Counted from the stretch's first letter, positions 25,385 to 35,002 are shown. The stretch: DNA of 52,258 bases from Treponema sp. UBA1793 (GCA_002314445.1 DCFX01000078.1:1-52258); one strand, 5' to 3'. Notes: generated by a model from the letters alone, not told the origin. Numbers and translations are program-made.

Positions 25385-26608
25385 TTAATTCTTCTTCTGA
25401 AAACCCAGGGAAGGAAGATCTCCTATAATAAGTAATTTTGACAAGTGGTGTTGTTCCATATATGTCTGAACATCGATTTGAGCACCGTACTGCCGCGGAT
25501 AATATCTGTAGTCGACGACGTGAGTTTCGTTGTAGTGGCTCGCAATCAGTTCGTTTATGGCATTTGAAAAAGATGTCGCAAGAATCAGAATGCTTTCCGC
25601 ATCAGGGTTGTTGAATTTATACACGATTTTTGCGCGGTCGTCTCCATAATATAAACCGTAATGATTTGAATACGTTTTATCCGGACATTCTTCAGCAGAT
25701 ACGTATCTCTGCCTTGAACCGTATGTCATTTTTTTGTCGTTAATAAATGTTTCGTAACGGGGTACGGCAAAAGTGAACACCGTAAATTTCTCATTTGAGT
25801 TTGTAAGCAGATTGTCGCGGGAAAGGGAGCCGTTGTAAATAACATCGTATATGTATATGCTGAGCGGCTTAAGCAGGATGACCTGACTGCCTTCCATCAT
25901 CCGCATGATCTGCGTGTACCCGAGGTACGAGCCGTTGTAATTCCAGTGATGGTCAGTCTGATAAAAGTATCTTTTGTATTCTTCAAAAGAATTGAATGTT
26001 AATTCGGCATAACCGGTGAACGACGGAAATTGTTTTTTTACATAATCGAACGGATCGTATTTATGCATATCGTTAAAATCGACGGAGACGCTTGTGTTTA
26101 TGAAATACAGGTATTTGGGAAAAGTCACCCGTTTCAGCATCTCAGCATCATAAATAGTGTAGTCGAATTGATCAGGCGGCAGCGGTTTCTGCACAAGGTA
26201 ACCTGAATCGTCGAGCTTATATACTTTGCCGGCTACGACTTCAGTATACGTATAGTGCGGCTGTACAACTGTTTCGGTTTCCTGTTTTTCCGCATTCTGT
26301 TCTTCAGCCTGATTTTTCTGTTTGATTTGCTGCACAAGCCGGGCCGTCGCATTTGTCAATGCGTTCTGCATCTGTTTTACACCGTACTTGATTTCGGCGG
26401 AAAACAGCAGCTGGTCGCTGATTGCATTTTCGGCTTTATCCTGATAGGTGCCGGACGCAAAATCCTGTACGGAAAACGACGGTACATGCTGCAGCGTACG
26501 CTGCTCCTCTTCGGAGGCATCTTTCTGTCCCCGTAACGGAAGCGAATAAAAGAAAAAAAGCACGGTACATATAACTATGATAAAAATTACAGAGATAGTT
26601 TTTTTCAT
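25385..26608 (-). CDS. DHHW-family (AlgJ/AlgX-like) glycan O-acetylation partner
   Basis: A 407-residue protein anchored by one N-terminal membrane span (ISVIFIIVICTVLFFFYSL). The extracytoplasmic body contains the family motif YFYQTDHHWNYNGSYLGYTQ and, near the C terminus, an SGNH-like ILILATSFSNAINELIASHY block. Residues about 90-115 are a charged, glutamine- and glutamate-rich linker (QIKQKNQAEEQNAEKQETE). It probably accepts acetyl groups from the MBOAT protein and transfers them to an exported polysaccharide. An alternative GTG start at 26635 adds nine residues; neither start has a strong Shine-Dalgarno sequence. Its stop is one base from the MBOAT start. Confidence 0.85.
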   Translation of the reverse strand: MKKTISVIFIIVICTVLFFFYSLPLRGQKDASEEEQRTLQHVPSFSVQDFASGTYQDKAENAISDQLLFSAEIKYGVKQMQNALTNATARLVQQIKQKNQAEEQNAEKQETETVVQPHYTYTEVVAGKVYKLDDSGYLVQKPLPPDQFDYTIYDAEMLKRVTFPKYLYFINTSVSVDFNDMHKYDPFDYVKKQFPSFTGYAELTFNSFEEYKRYFYQTDHHWNYNGSYLGYTQIMRMMEGSQVILLKPLSIYIYDVIYNGSLSRDNLLTNSNEKFTVFTFAVPRYETFINDKKMTYGSRQRYVSAEECPDKTYSNHYGLYYGDDRAKIVYKFNNPDAESILILATSFSNAINELIASHYNETHVVDYRYYPRQYGAQIDVQTYMEQHHLSKLLIIGDLPSLGFQKKN

Positions 26609-26733
26609 TTTCTCAGCAGATAATAAAAGAAGCACGCAATACTATAATACAAAATACTGGTTTTTAGAAGGGGAAAAAAATAAATACAGGTGATTATTGA
26701 CTCTCTCCGGCAGGTTCCATACATTTACAGAGA

Positions 26734-27507
26734 ATGATAGAACAGAAGATTCCTGTAAAAACAAAAAAACTTCTCTGCAGGCTGGCGGACAAATACGAGA
26801 CGTGCTGTTTCTGCGACAGTGATCCGAGCTGTATACTGCACCGGTATGCTGATGCGGCCGATGCCGAAACGGCAGCGTTTATTATGGCCGTGCTTTCCTT
26901 TGGACGGCGTGACCTTTTTATGAAGAAAGCTGACATGATTTTTTCCTGTTCGGGTGCACACCCTTCCGAATGGATACGAAGCGGAAAATGGAAAAAAGAT
27001 TTTCCCGGAGGAAGCGGAAAATTTTACCGTTTTTATTCCTATGATGATTTAAGAGCGGTCTTTGCCGTACTTCAGGAGATACTGCATGAAGAAAAAACAT
27101 TCGGCAGTTATATGAAGAAACGCTATGATGAAGCCCGCGGCACCTGCGGAAACGGCGGTTCCTCTCCGGAACTCGCACCGCTTATTTCATCTGCATTCGG
27201 TACCTGCCGCGCCGTGTCGCATACAAAACAGTCGGCAAATAAAAGAATACATATGTTTTTGCGCTGGATGGTACGTACCGGTTCTCCGGTAGACCTCGGA
27301 CTTTGGACCTGGTTTTCTCCTTCCGATTTACTCATTCCGCTTGATACTCACGTGCTTCAGGAATCGGTAAAACTCGGGCTTATTCCTGAAGGCAGTACAG
27401 GGACAGCCGGAACGGCGCGCCGCTTAACCGATGTACTTAGGCAGGTCTGGCCCGATGATCCTGCCCGCGGAGATTTTGCTTTGTTCGGTCTTGGGATGGA
27501 TCAATAG
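26734..27507 (+). CDS. DUF2400 / TIGR02757-family protein
   Basis: A 257-residue cytoplasmic protein of the DUF2400 family, whose function is not established. Signatures are the N-terminal YADAADAETAAFIMAVLSFG with R-R following, and the C-terminal block KQSANKRIHMFLRWMVRTGS, VDLGLWTWFSPSDLLIPLDT and HVLQESVKLGL. The fold of the C-terminal part resembles HhH-GPD-type helical domains, including a final helix with an F-A-L-F-G-L-G pattern, but no lyase lysine is assigned by me. It is divergent from the DHHW gene. AGAG precedes the ATG. Confidence 0.8.
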   Translation: MIEQKIPVKTKKLLCRLADKYETCCFCDSDPSCILHRYADAADAETAAFIMAVLSFGRRDLFMKKADMIFSCSGAHPSEWIRSGKWKKDFPGGSGKFYRFYSYDDLRAVFAVLQEILHEEKTFGSYMKKRYDEARGTCGNGGSSPELAPLISSAFGTCRAVSHTKQSANKRIHMFLRWMVRTGSPVDLGLWTWFSPSDLLIPLDTHVLQESVKLGLIPEGSTGTAGTARRLTDVLRQVWPDDPARGDFALFGLGMDQ

Positions 27508-27590
27508 CGGAAACAGCCGGTCATACCAGAGACAGCCTGCCTTTTCATAAGCGGATTTTCAAACGCGGAACTCAGTCTTAAAACCTTATG

Positions 27591-27619
27591 TTGCAACTAT
27601 TTACTAAAAAATGTATATT
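27591..27619 (+). promoter_or_regulatory. Sigma70-like promoter of the cyclase operon
   Basis: TTGCAA (27591-27596), a 17-base spacer and TATATT (27614-27619) predict a start near 27626. This places the in-frame ATG at 27611 upstream of transcription, which supports the downstream ATG at 27650. Confidence 0.7.
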
Positions 27620-27649
27620 TTGGATATATTGAATAATGTGGAGGTTCTT

Positions 27650-29344
27650 ATGTCCGCCAGACATACCTTTTTTCAGCATGCTGGTTCGACGCCGATAATT
27701 CCTATATCTGCAAAAATACTTACAATTTTTATCACGCTTATCTTACTGTCGAATTTCATGACAAATTTTATGTCGCTTCAGCTTTCACAACGCCAGATTA
27801 TTAATCTGACCAACACGGTTCTTGTTGACAGGCTTAAAGAATTGTATACAAATGCCGGGAGTCAGTATCAACTTGCGTCTTTTTCACATGATACAGATGC
27901 AGCATTCAAAGCCCTTGAAGTGACCGCTTCCAGAGATTTTACACTGCCGAACAGTCTCGCGGTGGGAATTGACCGGTCCGGAAAAATATTGTTCCGTGCC
28001 TGTGCCAACCGGAATATTTCATGGCCGAACTGGAATTACGATGCAGTGCTTACTGAACTGAACGACAATTACAACAATAATATTATGGAAGGTTCCCTCA
28101 GGTTTGCCTCTCCTTCCGGGGAATATTTCGGCGTTTATAAATACCAGAAAGACTGGAATTGTTTTCTGATTCGTGCAGAACTCAGGAAAGACACGCAGCG
28201 TGATACATATCGTGTTCTCGGCATTATATCGCTGGTTATCATACTGCTTACGACAGGCTTTCTGGGTATCGGCGTGGTAATGTTTAACAGGCTGTTTGAA
28301 AGCATAAAAAAAATCAATGAGAGTTTGTATGCGATGCAGGCATCTTCGCGGCTTTCTTTAATAGATATATCAAAGGCCCCGAATGATGATATTACGTATC
28401 TTGCTGCGTCGTTCAATGCATTGTCCTCTACAATCAACAATCTGCTTGGAATTTTCCAGAAATTTGTTTCAAAAGATGTCGTCGCAAAGGCATATGAAGA
28501 GCATACCATCGCGCTGGAAGGAAATCAGCGGGAACTGACGATTCTTTTCTCAGATATTAAGGGATTCACTTACCGGACAGAAACACTCGGAAATGAAATT
28601 ATTGATGTTCTGAACGTTCACTATAACAGAGTAATACATCGTGTCCACGAGCAGAACGGAGTTATCGGTTCTATTATCGGCGATGCAATCTTAGCCATAT
28701 TCGGGACTCAGAAAACCGGTACCGTTAAGTCAAAGGATGCGGTTGAGGCTGCGTGGGAAATCACAACGGTAACCGCGGAACTGCGGAAAAAAATGATCGG
28801 CAGACGTTCAGAAATAGAAAAATCCCGCAGACTCACAGAGGCGGAAGAGCGGGTGTTTAATGCAGTTTTACTTGACGTAGGAGTCGGTATTGACGGGGGA
28901 AATGTTTTTTACGGGAACATCGGTTCCGAAGAACATATGGCAAATACTGTTATCGGCGATAATGTCAATTCTGCATCACGGCTGGAAGGCCTGACACGCA
29001 TCTATCATTTACCAGTGATCGTTTCATCGTATATCCGGGACGAGACACAGGCCGAAACCGACAGATATCATTTTTATGAGATTGATACTGTACAGGTAAA
29101 AGGCAAGACAGAAGGAAAACATATTTATTTCCCGTTTGATACGCAGCGCTTTAATGAAGACGAAGAACAGCGGTATCTGGTATTTGAAAACGGGTTGAAT
29201 GCATATTATAAAGGTGACTGGAGTTCTGCACGGACGCATTTCTTAAAATGCGGGCTTGATGTAGCGCAGCTTTTTCTTGACCGGATAGGACTCGGCCAGG
29301 CACCTGAGGAGTGGAGTGGAATATGGGTAATGGCAACGAAATAA
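27650..29344 (+). CDS. Membrane-bound class III adenylate/guanylate cyclase
   Basis: A 564-residue sensor cyclase. Span 1 is at about residues 22-42 (ILTIFITLILLSNFMTNFM). An extracytoplasmic region of about 150 residues follows, then span 2 (LGIISLVIILLTTGFLGIGV). A HAMP-like linker precedes the catalytic domain (residues about 290-500). Both metal aspartates are present (LFSDIKGFT, IGDAILAIFG), with the transition-state pair in VIGDNVNSASRLEG. It should make cAMP (or cGMP) in response to an unknown external cue. ATG 27650 has GGAGG five bases upstream. It overlaps the next gene by 22 bases, so the two are co-translated. Confidence 0.92.
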   Translation: MSARHTFFQHAGSTPIIPISAKILTIFITLILLSNFMTNFMSLQLSQRQIINLTNTVLVDRLKELYTNAGSQYQLASFSHDTDAAFKALEVTASRDFTLPNSLAVGIDRSGKILFRACANRNISWPNWNYDAVLTELNDNYNNNIMEGSLRFASPSGEYFGVYKYQKDWNCFLIRAELRKDTQRDTYRVLGIISLVIILLTTGFLGIGVVMFNRLFESIKKINESLYAMQASSRLSLIDISKAPNDDITYLAASFNALSSTINNLLGIFQKFVSKDVVAKAYEEHTIALEGNQRELTILFSDIKGFTYRTETLGNEIIDVLNVHYNRVIHRVHEQNGVIGSIIGDAILAIFGTQKTGTVKSKDAVEAAWEITTVTAELRKKMIGRRSEIEKSRRLTEAEERVFNAVLLDVGVGIDGGNVFYGNIGSEEHMANTVIGDNVNSASRLEGLTRIYHLPVIVSSYIRDETQAETDRYHFYEIDTVQVKGKTEGKHIYFPFDTQRFNEDEEQRYLVFENGLNAYYKGDWSSARTHFLKCGLDVAQLFLDRIGLGQAPEEWSGIWVMATK

Positions 29345-30840
29345 ACCTTGCGGCAGCATCCGGAGATAACCGGAAGGCGGAAGTCCGCTTATTTCTTAAC
29401 GACGAACTTATTCCGTTACAGAAAAGCAGAGACGTAAACTCCTACAATCTTGTTACTGAATATGCGAAAACAAAACAGAACAAGAGTGTGTTTATCTGGA
29501 GTATTCTTGGTGTATGCTTTGCTGTTGTTGCTGCTGTAACTGTCCTGACTGTCATGTATTTGTCGAAGCAGAATAAAAAAATTACCGTTGATTCAAAAGC
29601 ATTCAATGATCTTGATTTGCGGAGTATGCTTGATACCCAGTCTCATGCGGAAATGAACTATCTGGTAGTTGACAATACGCGCCGGCAGCTGGAAGCGGAA
29701 CGCGATTTTGAATTGAAACAGGCGGTTATAGACCGTGATTCGAATCTGAGTCTTATAGAAGCTCTCCGGGCGGAAAACAAGGATAACCGGATTGCGGATG
29801 TCAAAGCAAAATACAGGAAACAGGTTACCTTGATTCATAGAGAATACGATGACAAAATAAAAAGCGCATCTGATGAAGCTTCCGGGTATAAAGAGAAACT
29901 GGATGCGATGGATACCGGCAATCCGGGAAATGCCGATTTCAGCCAGCAGGTTCAGCAGCATGAACGCTCCTTGCTTGTTGATACATATATAAAAACACTC
30001 GGAGAACTTCAACAGAATATGACGGCATACCAGCGGTCAGAGGCTGCTTCAAATAAAACCGCTGTCTCTGAACTTGCAGATAAATACCATTCGGAAGTAG
30101 ATGCCCTGGATCCTGTATTGGATGATGAACGGGCTGCAGGCATAGTACAGTCGGCCGGCAATATGTCATCGAAACCTCATGACGTTTTTTCATATATTAA
30201 TTCCTTTCCCCGGGATATATTGACGAAGGATTTTATTACGGGTATGGACTCCATCCAAAAGATGTCCGCAGATTATCAGTATATCCATAACCTTGTTGCA
30301 GGCATTCCACAAAAGAACTCGATTGCCGGGTATAAAACAGCTGAAAACAGACTGGTGAATCAAATCGGAATGGAATTCGGCAGGGCTTTGTCTTCGCAGA
30401 TAACTGATATGCATACGACTATACAGAATCTGCAGACAGAGAATGCCGGACTACAGAAGGAACGTGATTCTCTGAGTCAAAGCAGGGACGAACTTCAGAC
30501 CGAATACAACAAGCTTCAAGGAGAGTACAGCGGCGTATCCGGAAATATTTCGATGTATAATACCTGGTTTGAACAAATGGCAGCAGAAGAAAAATCGGCA
30601 GGATATATTCTTGATGTTTCCGAACCTTCCGCACTGAAGGCGTTTGTTGTTCAGTCTGTCCGATCCGGGCTTTTTTCTGATGGAAAAGATATTCCCGTCG
30701 TTGTGTACCATGGAAAGTCGCGGAAAGTCACGACAGGTATGATACATGCGCAGGACGGTATTTGTTATTTCATTCCTTCAGAGCCTGCTGCCGTCTCAAA
30801 AATAGCAGCAGGGGACAGAATTGTCCTGCAATCTCAGTAA
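29323..30840 (+). CDS. Membrane-anchored coiled-coil protein of unknown function
   Basis: A 505-residue protein that I do not recognise. The N-terminal 50 residues are cytoplasmic, followed by one span at about residues 55-80 (FAVVAAVTVLTVMYL). A long helical region with two coiled-coil stretches comes next: about residues 110-200 and 345-405, the latter reading QTENAGLQKERDSLSQSRDE. The C-terminal 80 residues are a compact domain (IPVVVYHGKSRKVTTGMIHA). The start at 29323 has GAGGAGTGG upstream and lies inside the cyclase gene. Overlap with the cyclase suggests a physical or regulatory partner in the same membrane complex; this is inference. Confidence 0.75.
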   Translation: MGNGNEINLAAASGDNRKAEVRLFLNDELIPLQKSRDVNSYNLVTEYAKTKQNKSVFIWSILGVCFAVVAAVTVLTVMYLSKQNKKITVDSKAFNDLDLRSMLDTQSHAEMNYLVVDNTRRQLEAERDFELKQAVIDRDSNLSLIEALRAENKDNRIADVKAKYRKQVTLIHREYDDKIKSASDEASGYKEKLDAMDTGNPGNADFSQQVQQHERSLLVDTYIKTLGELQQNMTAYQRSEAASNKTAVSELADKYHSEVDALDPVLDDERAAGIVQSAGNMSSKPHDVFSYINSFPRDILTKDFITGMDSIQKMSADYQYIHNLVAGIPQKNSIAGYKTAENRLVNQIGMEFGRALSSQITDMHTTIQNLQTENAGLQKERDSLSQSRDELQTEYNKLQGEYSGVSGNISMYNTWFEQMAAEEKSAGYILDVSEPSALKAFVVQSVRSGLFSDGKDIPVVVYHGKSRKVTTGMIHAQDGICYFIPSEPAAVSKIAAGDRIVLQSQ

Positions 30841-30952
30841 CTCCTTTCAGGGTATCAGTTTTAAGACATATTTTTCTCGTTAAAGACTTCCGTTTTTTAT
30901 CATCCCCGGACGATTATTAAGGATAGAAAATCATCAAGAGGAGGATGAGTAT

Positions 30953-32152
30953 ATGAAGAGGCTCTTAACAGGCTTGTTTTTGGCCGGATTATCGGCGTTT
31001 TTTTTATCCTGCAGCAACGCAGCAGAAGAAGCCGGTAAAAAAAATTGTACCTATACAGTGGAACATTATAAAGAAACTCTGGCCGGCGGATTTCCCGAAG
31101 CTGCCGATGAATCGGAATCTTTACAGGGAATGGAATCGTCGGATGTACTTTACACACCGAAAAGTTATGCAGGCTTTACGTATGATTCTCTGCGTACTAC
31201 GATAAACGGCATATCACAGACATCCGGCAGGGTATCTGCGGGCGGCGGTACGATTGTACGTTTATATTATACAAGAAATATAGTCACTCTTATCTTTGAT
31301 CCGGCCGGAGGAGTATTCCCGTCTGATTTTTCGGGCGGAGTATTGTCGGGCAGATACGGTGATACGATTTCCATTGTTCCGCCGGAAAAGGCAGGAAGTG
31401 TGTTCTCGGACTGGAATCCTCCTATACCGGAAACATTTCCGGCAGAGGATTCGGAATATACAGCGATATGGGATTCTGAAAAATATTCGATTAAGTATAA
31501 TCTTGACGACGGGGGAACAAGCGAGGGAAATCCTGCAACCTATACAGTAGAAACGGAAACAATAATTCTTGTTGATCCTGTAAGGGACGGGTATGTGTTT
31601 GACGGATGGTATAATTCTCCGGATTTCAGCGGCTCACGGATACTGCAGATTGAAAAGGGGTCGACAGGGAGTATAACGCTTTATGCAAAATGGACGGCAA
31701 ATAAATATACACTGACGTTTCATCCTAACGGGAGCAGCGGCGCGAAATATACACAGGAATTTACATATGGCACAACGCAGCCGCTGGCTGCCGTAACCTA
31801 CGAACGGAAGGGATACTCGTTTACCGGCTGGAATACAGACTCGAAAGGAACAGGGATTTCATATGCAGACGTCGCGGATTATACTACGGGAAGCGCCGAT
31901 GCGGATTTATACGCCCAGTGGGAAATCATTACCTATGATATTATCTACATTTTGAACGGCGGCAAAAATGCTTCCGATAACCCGCAGAATTTTACAGTCG
32001 CATCTGAATCCATCGCTTTAAAAAATCCGGACAAAGAAGGCTGCACATTTACCGGATGGTATACAACCAGCGATTGTTCCGGATCAAAGAAGCGGAAAAT
32101 TTCAAAAGGTACGGCAGAAGATATTACTTTGTATGCAAAATGGTCTGAATAG
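30953..32152 (+). CDS. Lipoprotein with InlB-type (Listeria-Bacteroides) repeats
   Basis: A 399-residue predicted outer-surface lipoprotein. The signal peptide ends in a lipobox, SAFFLSCSN, with the acylated cysteine at about residue 20. Residues about 30-110 form a MucBP-like module (YTVEHYKETLAGGFPEA ending in IVRLYYTRN). Then come one degenerate and three clear InlB B-repeats of about 70-75 residues, each ending in a DGYVFDGWY or GYSFTGW type core and L-Y-A-K-W or L-Y-A-Q-W. Such repeats form small beta-rich modules in surface proteins and adhesins. AGGAGG precedes the ATG. Ligand unknown. It is transcribed alone. Confidence 0.9.
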   Translation: MKRLLTGLFLAGLSAFFLSCSNAAEEAGKKNCTYTVEHYKETLAGGFPEAADESESLQGMESSDVLYTPKSYAGFTYDSLRTTINGISQTSGRVSAGGGTIVRLYYTRNIVTLIFDPAGGVFPSDFSGGVLSGRYGDTISIVPPEKAGSVFSDWNPPIPETFPAEDSEYTAIWDSEKYSIKYNLDDGGTSEGNPATYTVETETIILVDPVRDGYVFDGWYNSPDFSGSRILQIEKGSTGSITLYAKWTANKYTLTFHPNGSSGAKYTQEFTYGTTQPLAAVTYERKGYSFTGWNTDSKGTGISYADVADYTTGSADADLYAQWEIITYDIIYILNGGKNASDNPQNFTVASESIALKNPDKEGCTFTGWYTTSDCSGSKKRKISKGTAEDITLYAKWSE

Positions 32153-32225
32153 CAGGGGTACCGTCCTTCATACGCTGTCCATTGTCGTCGGTAAAGACAA
32201 ACGGGCGGCGTGGAGACAGGAAAAT

Positions 32226-33019
32226 TTACAGTATAACGATATGCTGGTTAGAAATAAGACCGTTTACGGCCTTTCCGAGCAGCTCAACAGATTTTACAAT
32301 TCTTTCAGGCGCAATGTTTGCATACTGTATGAGCAGCACGTTCTGTTCTGCATCCCTCGGCCGGGCGTAATAGTCGGACAGACATGAGATGCGGATGCCG
32401 CCCCGTTCTGCCGCATCTTTGAGTTCTGAGTCTGTTACCGCTGTATGAAGTTTGAGAAGAAAATGCAGTCCTGCGTTTTCTTCCCTTATTTCCGCACCTG
32501 CAAACGCCGGATTTTCTCTGAATGCCTTGAGGATTTTATTCCGCTGTTCCCTGTAATACCGTCTCAGCCTGTTGATGTGGTTTGCAAAATACCCCTGCCG
32601 CATGAATTCCGCAAGTGTATACTGATTGAATGTCGGTACGGTACATGAATAAAATCCGAGTTTCTTTTCAAATAGGGATGCAAGGCTTACCGGAAGCACC
32701 ATATAGCTGATGCGGACTGTTGAAGCAAGCGTTTTACTGAACGTGTTTATGTAAATGACACGGTCTACTGCGTCAATGCTGCGCAGCGTGGGAATGGGTC
32801 TGTTTGTCATGCGGAATTCCGAATCGTAATCGTCTTCAATAATATACCGGTTCTCCGCTTCCGCTGCCCATCCAAGCAGTTCGTAGCGGCGGCTTATTGA
32901 CGTGACGATTCCCGTCGGAAAGTGATGTGAGGGGGAAATGTGTACTATATCCGCGCCGATGTGCGCATATACCGGTACTGGCTGGGAATGAAAACGGAAA
33001 AAAAGGGTGTTGCAGGGAT
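32226..33019 (-). pseudogene. 5'-truncated MocR/PdxR-type regulator (aminotransferase-domain remnant)
   Basis: The open frame encodes the C-terminal half of the fold-type I aminotransferase domain of a MocR-family regulator. Reading from the 5' side: GADIVHISPSHHFPTGIV, SRRYELLGWAAEAENRYIIE, EDDYDSEFR, VDRVIYINTFSKTL with the PLP lysine, then the C-terminal domain to the stop. The winged-helix DNA-binding domain and the first part of the aminotransferase domain are missing. Upstream, the frame hits a TAG at 33030-33032 inside the end of the HD-domain gene. The ATG at 32810 is internal to the domain, not a true start. The remnant cannot bind DNA and is probably non-functional. Confidence 0.85.
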
Positions 33020-34639
33020 TTAAGGCAGACTAGTGGTTTTTCTCTGGAATTGTTTAACAAAAGCACATATCTGCTCTTTTGTTAATTTTGTCCTGGAATA
33101 CAAATAGAAAAACTCTTTTTTTCCAGTCTCTGCGGCAGCTGGCTTCAATTCGTCGTATGACATATAATTTTTTTTGTTTACTTCCGGCAGATTATTAAAT
33201 GTAATAAAAACTGTGTCGGGATGTATTACTGGTGTAAATGTGCTGTTCGCAGGGAGAAGAACAAAAGAGAATTCTGTCTGCTCCTGTTCGGAAAAAGTAT
33301 GTAAAAAGGTTGCAGCTTCTTTGACTGTCGTATTGATAGTTTTACCGTTTATGATTTTTTTATATGAATCGGCATCAAGTATAAGTGACGTATCAAGATA
33401 GTCTATGAGTGGTTTAAAAAAACTGAAGAAATTATTATTATTTTTGCCAAATAAATATTGATATTCGAAGAAAGATTTCCAGACCGGTTTTCTCCGCAGA
33501 GAGCGGTCAAATATTTCATTATAGAGACACTCGGTTGAAAAGTCTGTTTTCTGTTTTAGTGCAAATATCAGGTCGCTGTCACTGAAAAGAATAAATTTCG
33601 TTTTTCCCTTAGATATGGAATAAAACCTTGTTACTATACCTCTTTTTCCAAGAGAGCTGCTTGAAAATATTTTTTTCATTTTATCTGTTGGCCATATATC
33701 ACGGACACATTTCGTCAGAAGGGCCGACTCATAAACCACGACAGGATGTGTTATGATCCAGTTTGCCTGTTCCTGCTTTGCCCGGAAGACATTATCGATT
33801 ACACTCAGTGCGTTTTTTCTGAATGCAGGACGTATACAGTCGTTTTCATCTTTTATTGCTGTTACCGATCCTGCCAGACGTTTTATGTCGACTGTAACGG
33901 TATTAAATCCGGTCATCATCGTATCACGCGTGATATAATCAAGTTTGTCAACGTCAACAGCTGAGGAATTCAGCAGGCATATAAAACAGTTGCGGATTCC
34001 TATATCGGTAATGATAGAATCCTGGCATTCATACGAATACACGCAGCCGGTTATCATTCGAGCTGCCAGTTCAAGGTCGCAGTCAGTATCAGCAGGGAGA
34101 TATTCCTCTCCGAGCCGGATTGAAAGAATTGCACTGATTATTTCATGAGGTTTTGCAGAGTTTCCTGCGAAATCAGCTGTGAATGTTTTAATACGTTGTG
34201 ACTTTTCCTCCGGTTTTAGATGAAGTCCTTTTATATAAGTACAAACTGCTTCCTGTAATTCTGCATGTATATATGGTTCGTTTGTTTTTGTCTGCCGGAG
34301 TTTGAAAAAATCTTCAGTCGTATGAGAGAACGGTGCATGTCCGATGTCATGGGTTAATGCCGCATAACGGAAAGTTTTACGTTCATTCGGATAATCTGTT
34401 TTTATAAGGAGATCTTCTTTTATATTGGAAATAAATCGTTCCCCGAAAAGGGTTGCCAGATGATAGGTTCCCAGAGAATGAACAAAGCGGTCGTGCCGGG
34501 CGGAAGGATACAATACTCTGAAACTGCTTTGTTCAATAAATTTTAGACGCTGGAATTCAGCACTGTTCAGTATCCCGATAAAATCATCTTCAATATTGAT
34601 GTATCCGTGGACTGAATCCTTGATGATCTTACCAGCCAT
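33020..34639 (-). CDS. HD-domain phosphohydrolase (COG1078, SAMHD1/dGTPase-like)
   Basis: A 539-residue HD-superfamily protein. The metal-binding set is present: ARHDRFVHSLGTYHLA, the HD pair in ALTHDIGHAPFSHT, and the downstream aspartate in VDVDKLDYITRD. Relatives include dNTP triphosphohydrolases and SAMHD1-type enzymes, but the substrate of this one is not known. The C-terminal 200 residues are lysine- and asparagine-rich and unfamiliar to me. It lies 18 bases after a small protein gene with its own promoter. Its stop falls where the MocR remnant begins. Base composition is visibly more A/T-rich than neighbours such as thiC, consistent with transfer. A role in nucleotide-depletion defence is possible but speculative. 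Confidence 0.85.
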   Translation of the reverse strand: MAGKIIKDSVHGYINIEDDFIGILNSAEFQRLKFIEQSSFRVLYPSARHDRFVHSLGTYHLATLFGERFISNIKEDLLIKTDYPNERKTFRYAALTHDIGHAPFSHTTEDFFKLRQTKTNEPYIHAELQEAVCTYIKGLHLKPEEKSQRIKTFTADFAGNSAKPHEIISAILSIRLGEEYLPADTDCDLELAARMITGCVYSYECQDSIITDIGIRNCFICLLNSSAVDVDKLDYITRDTMMTGFNTVTVDIKRLAGSVTAIKDENDCIRPAFRKNALSVIDNVFRAKQEQANWIITHPVVVYESALLTKCVRDIWPTDKMKKIFSSSSLGKRGIVTRFYSISKGKTKFILFSDSDLIFALKQKTDFSTECLYNEIFDRSLRRKPVWKSFFEYQYLFGKNNNNFFSFFKPLIDYLDTSLILDADSYKKIINGKTINTTVKEAATFLHTFSEQEQTEFSFVLLPANSTFTPVIHPDTVFITFNNLPEVNKKNYMSYDELKPAAAETGKKEFFYLYSRTKLTKEQICAFVKQFQRKTTSLP

Positions 34640-34657
34640 GTATATGCTCTGTTAAGT

Positions 34658-34978
34658 TCAGGAGATCACGGCTGCTATTAATGTTTTACGTACTTTGGAG
34701 GGAAGCCCGGAAAGAAAATATGTTTCATATGTTTCCTGTTTTCCTGTAAATTTCAGTTTGTCGTCTTTTATGCTGAACAAATCAGTATAATTTGCTGCGG
34801 TAGAATAAACATCATTTGTGGAAACACAGAGAATGGCGTCATGTTTTGTCCGTATTTCTTTGTCAGCTTTTTTTTCCATACGTGCCAATTCCTCTAAAGA
34901 AATGTTTTCTTTGCCGTCGGAAACGTACTTTGATGCCACAGCACCCATAAATTGTTCCGTTTTAAGATACTGACACAT
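34658..34978 (-). CDS. Small protein paired with the HD phosphohydrolase
   Basis: A 106-residue soluble protein that I do not recognise. It is lysine-rich and mostly helical in the first half (ENISLEELARMEKKADKEIR), with a beta-like HDAILCVSTNDVYS segment and a hydrophobic C terminus (KVRKTLIAAVIS). AAGGAG six bases upstream supports ATG 34978; an adjacent ATG at 34981 is too close to it. It is the first gene of a two-gene unit with the HD phosphohydrolase, driven by the promoter at 35003-35031. Regulator, inhibitor or activator of the HD enzyme are all possible. Confidence 0.65.
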   Translation of the reverse strand: MCQYLKTEQFMGAVASKYVSDGKENISLEELARMEKKADKEIRTKHDAILCVSTNDVYSTAANYTDLFSIKDDKLKFTGKQETYETYFLSGLPSKVRKTLIAAVIS

Positions 34979-35002
34979 CATTTTCTCCTTATCACCTATT
35001 AT

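Noticed and set aside
32226..32810. Complete 194-residue aminotransferase gene
   Set aside because: The ATG at 32810 is internal: codons upstream continue the family sequence (IIEDDYDSEFR), so this is a truncated gene, not a short complete one.
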